Made by a program: the position numbers and the translations under genes. Positions 58,510 to 64,000 of a DNA stretch of 64,000 nucleotides are shown here, one piece after another. The first letter of the stretch is position 1. The number at the start of each line of letters is the position of its first letter. Source of the DNA: Phellopilus nigrolimitatus. Its lineage: Eukaryota; Basidiomycota; Agaricomycetes; Hymenochaetales; Hymenochaetaceae. The DNA lies in NCBI GenBank assembly GCA_021029095.1, contig JAJOHG010000003.1, positions 1,178,001-1,242,000 on the forward strand, in the 5' to 3' direction. The notes under the pieces were generated by a model. That model was given only the letters and a program-made list of their open reading frames with translations, searched no databases and was not told the DNA's origin.

Positions 58510-59442
58510 CAAGTGATCGTGAAAATAGCAATGACACGGCCTTGAAATTGAAAGACACATACCACCGACATAAACACCATCAAGGACTACAGTCAAACCA
58601 CCCCACTGCTCTGTGGGTAGTTTTCTGCGACATGCTGTGTAAACTCCACACAAATTCATACTTCCAGTTTCTTGAGTTTGTGTTACTCCAGGTCCTCTTG
58701 CAATTGTGATAAAAAGCCGCCGAAGAAATCGGGATGAAGCTTATGGCATTGCGCAAGCCTCAGCGAACGCAGGGGCGAAAACGGCTGCTGTCCCTATAAA
58801 GCAGGGGATAATCGAAGTTTTCTCGCATACTTTGCGACGTTGTACGCGGTCTCCGGTGCCTCTCGCGACACGTGCGCCGAGCGCGGGAGCTTGGTTTGAA
58901 AAAGAAATTGTAACGCACTCCTTCCTCGTCGGGAACGAGGCGGAGATGAAGATCTGTAACGTTTTCCAAGTCTCTTGGTGTATGCATAAGCGCGCTGGCC
59001 TAGTCATGATACCACTTGATGTAGGGTTCGGACACAGACAGTTTCGTCAAATTTGGCCTTTGGATGGATCTGGTATTTTCTTCAGCATACCGAGACAACG
59101 AAAAGTTTTCACGTTATCCAGACCAGAAGTAGTTCGTTGAGACGACTAGAACGGAAATTTCGTCTTCGAGAGACAGTTCTAGACGTTCCAGTAGAAACAA
59201 AGACGCCAGAAATCCCCGCGTTCGAAATATGACGATATTGTGGGTTATAATGCCTTTCCGAAGACTTCTTCGACTTGAAATCTGCGGACAACAAGTCTTA
59301 AAGGAGGACAGGTTTAATGGTGATAAAATGGGATACGCTTTCTTCGGTGTATTGATCTTCAGGATATCTGAGTGAAAGACAGCTGAGAAGGGGGAAGCCG
59401 AGTTACTTGTCTGCGAAGAATGTGCAAAGCATGTCTAAGCAC
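58510..59442. other. no gene resolved
   Basis: Open frames overlap on both strands at 58706-59140 (plus) and 58741-59007 (minus). Neither shows a recognisable domain. It may include 3' exons of the minus-strand gene at 59443-60067. Confidence 0.3.
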
Positions 59443-60067
59443 CTATCTCTGCCGCGAAGTGGAGGTCCGCTCCAGATATTCATCTCTTTCAATCGATGAG
59501 CCTGCTGTTGAACGATAGCCAAAAACACGTGAGGCGACCATGGAGGTTTCTCCATGATGATTTCGCACGGGAAGAATATGTAGAGGACACGTCCAGAGGC
59601 GTATTTCTTCGCTCTCTACTCCACCTATTGACATTTTGCTTGATATAGAGTAGGTTCTCCAGGGGCAACGGTCCAGAAACGGCACCAGACGTGTGATAAT
59701 TTGAACGATCCCTTTCAAAATGAGACTCAAAGTTATAAGCTCATTGGTGAGTGTTCGATTACCGTGAGACAGTACCATCGAGCGCAAAGAATCCTGTATA
59801 CCATTGACGTCGAAGTCAACATAATGTACCGGATTTTATGTTTAAAGCCTGTTGTACCGCTTGATGCTCGTCGAAGTGGCCATCGCACGCTGATCGTCCG
59901 GTTAGTACCCTGAGCTTGTAAAGTAAAGTAACACGTCTATGACAAACCCGTGTTTTACTTGGCGTAAATGTTTTAAAAGAAGCCTGGCACTCACCATCCG
60001 ATGGGTCTGAAAGACTACTGATTGGCCCTGAAGCATTCATGTTGGGATGGCTACCGTTATCTTTCAT
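59443..60067 (-). CDS. possible small hypothetical gene
   Basis: It starts MKDNGSHPNMNASGPISSLS at 60067 with a donor at GGATG/GTGAGT near 59996. Middle pieces include DFDVNGIQDSLRSMVLSH (about 59825-59757, then a GTAATC donor), and the last exon after TTTGAAAG runs IVQIITRLVPFLDRCPWRTY through MSIGGVESEEIRLWTCPLHI to a stop at 59443. The middle junction is unresolved. No family recognised. Confidence 0.35.
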
Positions 60068-60676
60068 ACGAGAAGAGTCAGAATCAAAGCATATAAATTC
60101 GGTGGATCAATGAAAATTGACATCGTAGGCCCGATAACAGGAGACGAGACGGCCACGGCAAGATGGTTTATTTGTAGCGGAGCTTCTCGCCAAACAAAAA
60201 ACGTCACTTGGCCGCCACGTTTGCGCTTGTATATGGTTTGCTCGTCCGAGTTCTTCAAGTCATTACTCTCCGTCGTCCAACAACGTACAGCCTTTTATAT
60301 TTGCCTTTATGCAGAAGCCGGAAACAACCAATCGCAAAGACGAGAGAATACATGACAGAGAACGATATGCAGAAAACGTTAAACATGAAACGAGCAACTG
60401 AAACAAGAACGGACACACAGACGAAAGGGGAGAAAAGACGAATATCGAGAGGTGGGAGCAAGCAAACGATGAATTACTAAGGACGCAAAAGCAATCGCGG
60501 AAAAAGAAGACAGGTAAAGGGGTTCGAAACCAAAGCTCATAACTAACACATGTTGCTAAAAAGGACCAAACAGAATCCACACAGAATGTAGCCTTGTCCA
60601 CATTAAAGGAGAGAGGAAAGAAAGAAGCACTGTGCTACTTGGAAGCAGCATCAAGCGTAGGCCTAGCCGAGCCAAG
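60068..60676. other. intergenic
   Basis: 3' flank of the RNA-binding protein gene; A/G-rich on the plus strand from 60340. Nothing coding supported. Confidence 0.4.
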
Positions 60677-63600
60677 TTACGCGATCGGCGACACTGGGCT
60701 GTTCATCGACATTTTGAACTGCACAGACCCACTACTGTCGGTCATCTCTCCCGGAGAGCGTGGCTTTCCAGAATTAACACTCGTGTCCAAGTCCAGCGAG
60801 GCAAGGGTGCCATTCAGATCCTGGATAGACTCTTGCTCCTTTTCGTTGCGTGCGCCAGACATGGCTTGGGAGGACGCTGGGCGCGAAGCAGAGCCATCGA
60901 CGCTAGGTCTACCAGGCGCACGGCTCAAATGAAATGGTACGGCAGATCTGTCGAGAACAAACCCGAACGAGTCCTGCGGCTGTGAAGGTGTGATGCTGCG
61001 AACGGACGCTCCTGAGCCCGAGTTCGCGGGTGACAGTCGGTCGTTGCACGAAGGTACGTTCTCAGCCCCGCTTTTCCCCACGCTTCCGAAACGCTGAGCA
61101 TATCCCGGCAAGCTTCGCGATCCGTTATCCCCGGAGGCAGCTCGCATTGCGGATTCTCGTTCAGCAACGATGCTAGCGAGATAGTTTGGGTCTGGGGAGA
61201 ACGGAGAGAAACCGGACATGCGATTGCCGGTGGCCTGACCGTCGACTACTGATAAGTTGCCATCCAGAGGTGATGCAGCGAAAGCTTTGTAAAATGCGTT
61301 CTCGAACACGCCGTCCCCTGTTCCATTGCCAGTTGCTGAGGATTGTCTGTTGTCTTGAGGTAGCCCAGGCATACCGTTTGGCGTAGCGTTTGTGTTCGTA
61401 GGACTGAAGCCACCAAAACCAAAATTTTGCAGAAGCTCAAGAGCCTGTTCGGGCGTCAATTGAATAGAACCGTCAGACGAACGCATCACGTCAGTCTGCG
61501 TGGCCTGAGCTTGGGCTTGGGCAGCGGCTTGAGCAGCTGCTTGCGCGGCTTTGTCTGAAGAGATGGCTGTAAGAAATCAGTTTGGAGATCTAAGAGGAGA
61601 GAACTGACATTGGCTCCTTCCCCAGCTCAGCCTGATGCGACTCCCACCGATAGGAAAGCCTTGCATCCTCTCAATAGCTCTCTCTGCGTCGGCCTTCTTT
61701 ACGAACTGCACAAAACCACAATGCTTTCCAGCTGGAACTTTGACCTGCGGCTTAGGTAAGCAGTATGCTCGATATCCTATGAGTTACGAAAAACAAACAT
61801 AGTGAATATCACCGAAGGGTGCGAAGAACGTTCGAAGAGTCTCCTCCGAAATGAGCGGCGAAAGACCTCCGACGAAAACCTGCAAAAGGAAATTAGAATT
61901 TCGGATTTAACTCGCAAGGCGAGTATACTTACAGTCGTGTTGTACGGATCTGTCGAGGTGAGCTGTTCTCCGTTCGGACCAATTAAGTTCCCAAGAATCG
62001 CGCGAGCCTGTGCTTGATGTTTCCACGATTCGTCTAACTTCTGCTGGTCCATAACCAGCGGCGCAGTGATTGAAGGAAGCATTCTCCCTGTCCCTCCACC
62101 TGTGCTACTTCCTGCCTGCTTCGGGTCGGCAATATTTGCCTTGGCGATGAGCTGTGCGAGCGCGTCGAGGGTCGCCGTCGACGCACCACCATTCGGGAAA
62201 CCCGCCGACATGGAGCTCGCAGTGCTCGAGGACGTCATAGATGGGATGGAGTTCGAGCTGCCGATAGAGGACCCTGAGCGGGAAGTCGTCACCGACGCGT
62301 TGCCATTCGAAAGTTGCTGCTGGGGAACTTGTTCAGCGGGAAATGTGGCCTCGTATCCAGGAGTCTGGCCATTCGCAGGGACCTTGAATTTAGCAGTCGC
62401 GGGAGAAATACGCACTAACTTCCTGTCAGAATTGCGTATCACTGCATATAAACTTTCAAAACACGTACTGGGACGGGAAAGACAGTATAAGCCGTGCATC
62501 TCGATGAGTGCGCGCTGCTGGTCCGGTTCATCGGTAAACCTGACGAAACCGTAGCCACGAGAGACACCGGTGACAGGGTCGAGCATAATCTTCGCGCTCT
62601 TGCAGCTGTAGAAAGGGCGAATGAACTTCGGCGCCCTGTCATTCCTCAGTCCCAGGACAGGATTGCGAAATACAGCCACTAAATCCGAGTTAGAAGTCTC
62701 TGGGGCCAAGTCGCCCACAAAAATGCTGTACTCCTTCTGACTCGAGCTTGCTGAAGGCGGATTCGGCGCAGCAGTGGCACTGGCTGGGAACGTCTGAGCA
62801 GCTGGACTCGGAGATGGTGAAGAGGCCCAGTTTAGGACGAAGGGCTTGCTGGAGTTGGGCAGAATAGGCTGCGTGCCACCGGAGGATGCGTTGCTGATCT
62901 GAGCAAGCACTGTGGCAGCGTGCTGGGACGACGGGAAAGTAAGGAAGCAGTAGCCAGGATTATTCGCTTGCTGCCCGGTAACGGGGTCTGCGGGCGCATG
63001 AGGAATTTTGACTGTTACCTGATCCCACCCCATAAGTTCGCAAACTTGTTTAGCGTATTCGTCATCCATCCAAGGCTCGAGTTCGCCCCACCAGAGTGTC
63101 GAGCGCGACGGAGAGTGTTTGTGTGAGGTCTGAGCGCTAGAAGATGCGCGCGCGTTGGCGAATACGGTGTCAATGTTTCCCGGTGGCAGCGACGAAAGCG
63201 GCGTATTGTTGACTGGTATGGCCGATGTGGATGGTTGTTGCAGCAGCGGGTCAACGGTGTCGCGCGAGTAGTCGGAAGAGAAGTGAGAATATCTTGCGTT
63301 GCTGCCTTGAGCGAAGCCACCTGAGTCCTGCTGTCTGCCACCGGCTGTGTTATATGGCGCACGATGGTGGTGGCTGAAGGGAGAAACAGGGCTCGCTGCT
63401 GCCACTCGATTGCTATTGCCGTTCGTGGACGGTGTGTGCCTGTTTGGGAAGCTGCTTGTGTCCGTCGGCGAGCCTGCGCCAGCCGGTCTGGTCCATAATG
63501 TGTCCAAGCTATGGGCACGCAGTGCCGGGTCCGGCTGCGGATACACCCATGACTCGTTTCCATTTCCAAGTGCGAACTCGTCGTGCTGCCGGTGTTGGGG

Positions 63601-63759
63601 AGCGGTCAGCGTACGCTGGTAGTCGTTTGGATTCGTAAGAGAGGCGATAGACGAGCGACGCTCTGAGGAGAAGGGGAAGTGACGTGAGTCGTAGGAACCT
63701 CCGCGCTGCAAATCGACGGCCGTCACCATCGAGTGCTCGGACAAGTCGTACCGGGACAT
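60677..63759 (-). CDS. three-RRM RNA-binding protein of the Nam8/Ngr1/Csx1 type
   Basis: This family binds U-rich RNA and acts in splicing or mRNA stability. The start at 63759 gives MSRYDLSEHSMVTAVDLQRG. The N-terminal ~220 residues are low complexity. RRM1 reads TLWWGELEPWMDDEYAKQVC and PGYCFLTF. RRM2 reads YSIFVGDLAPETSNSDLVAV and SRGYGFVRFTDE, and its end is split by an intron that divides an ATG codon (SRP to MRISPATAK). RRM3 reads VFVGGLSPLISEETLRTFFA and KHCGFVQFVKKADAERAIE. The C-terminus contains an Ala/Gln run (DKAAQAAAQAAAQAQAQ) and a long Ser/Pro-rich tail with the stop at 60677. Five exons. The RRM spacing matches Csx1/Nam8; which orthologue is not fixed. Confidence 0.9.
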
Positions 63760-64000
63760 TCTGCCGTTCGTAGAAAGGGGGATTAAAATATGAAGGCGTT
63801 AAGAACTAGAAAGCAAGTTTTTTCTGGGTTTTTGAGGGATGGTGCAAACAATACTGCTGGTGCAAATGAGGATCGAAAGGGGGTTCGAGAGCTCAACACA
63901 AAGAATAAGTAAGATAGTATGGTTCGGAGACAAGAAGATGCGACAGCGAATACGTGAAAAACAAGGAGGAACGAAGCGAAAACAGAGGACAGAGACGAGG
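63760..64000. promoter_or_regulatory. upstream region of the RNA-binding protein gene
   Basis: Minus-strand 5' leader and promoter; CT-rich on the coding strand. No other feature before the window edge. Confidence 0.4.

Noticed and set aside
1..64000. tRNA genes
   Set aside because: Scanned for B-box-like GGTTCRANYCC; candidates such as 44488-44500 and 60513-60525 lack a paired A box and cloverleaf stems.

Overview
This is a nuclear chromosome segment from a filamentous basidiomycete fungus, most likely an Agaricomycete mushroom-former. Genes lie on both strands, carry many short GT-AG introns (mostly 50-80 bp) and belong to typical fungal families: a velvet VelB regulator, a VTC1 polyphosphate-synthase subunit, an SWC4 chromatin subunit, an HMG-box factor, RhoGEFs and a secreted GH5 glycosidase. 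Exon ends below were derived by hand from splice signals, reading phase and family conservation. No tRNA, rRNA or CRISPR array was found.

Left part (1-10 kb): an unidentified gene, then a compact run of mitochondrial genes. These are NDUFAF3 (complex I assembly factor), a ubiquitin-like protein gene, NDUFA8 and NDUFA1 (complex I subunits) and a lipoate-protein ligase. An unnamed Cys-containing protein and the splicing factor BUD31 follow. From 10 to 27 kb come an unresolved gene, VelB, a large pentatricopeptide-repeat (PPR) gene interrupted by three frame breaks, an HMG-box factor, a small orphan gene and a DH-PH RhoGEF.

Middle part (27-43 kb): a RING-finger protein, divergent from the RhoGEF, then a Myb-type factor resembling Reb1/TTF1, SWC4, a small serine-rich protein, VTC1, an inverted-repeat structure enclosing a decayed gene fragment, and the GH5 glycosidase.

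Right part (43-64 kb) is richer in repeats: degenerate tandem repeats, a transposon-end-like hairpin, an unresolved gene, and a second RhoGEF that contains a 1.15-kb intron, very long for this genome. Then comes about 4 kb with no resolvable gene, a 2.3-kb foldback element with two 731-bp inverted arms (one holding a nested 709-bp insertion), another unresolved gene, and a three-RRM RNA-binding protein.

The clearest functional theme is mitochondrial respiration and lipoylation at 2.3-7 kb. A second theme is control of development and polarity (VelB, HMG box, RhoGEFs). The most unusual structures are the foldback element with its internal empty site, and repeated single-base frame breaks in otherwise conserved genes.
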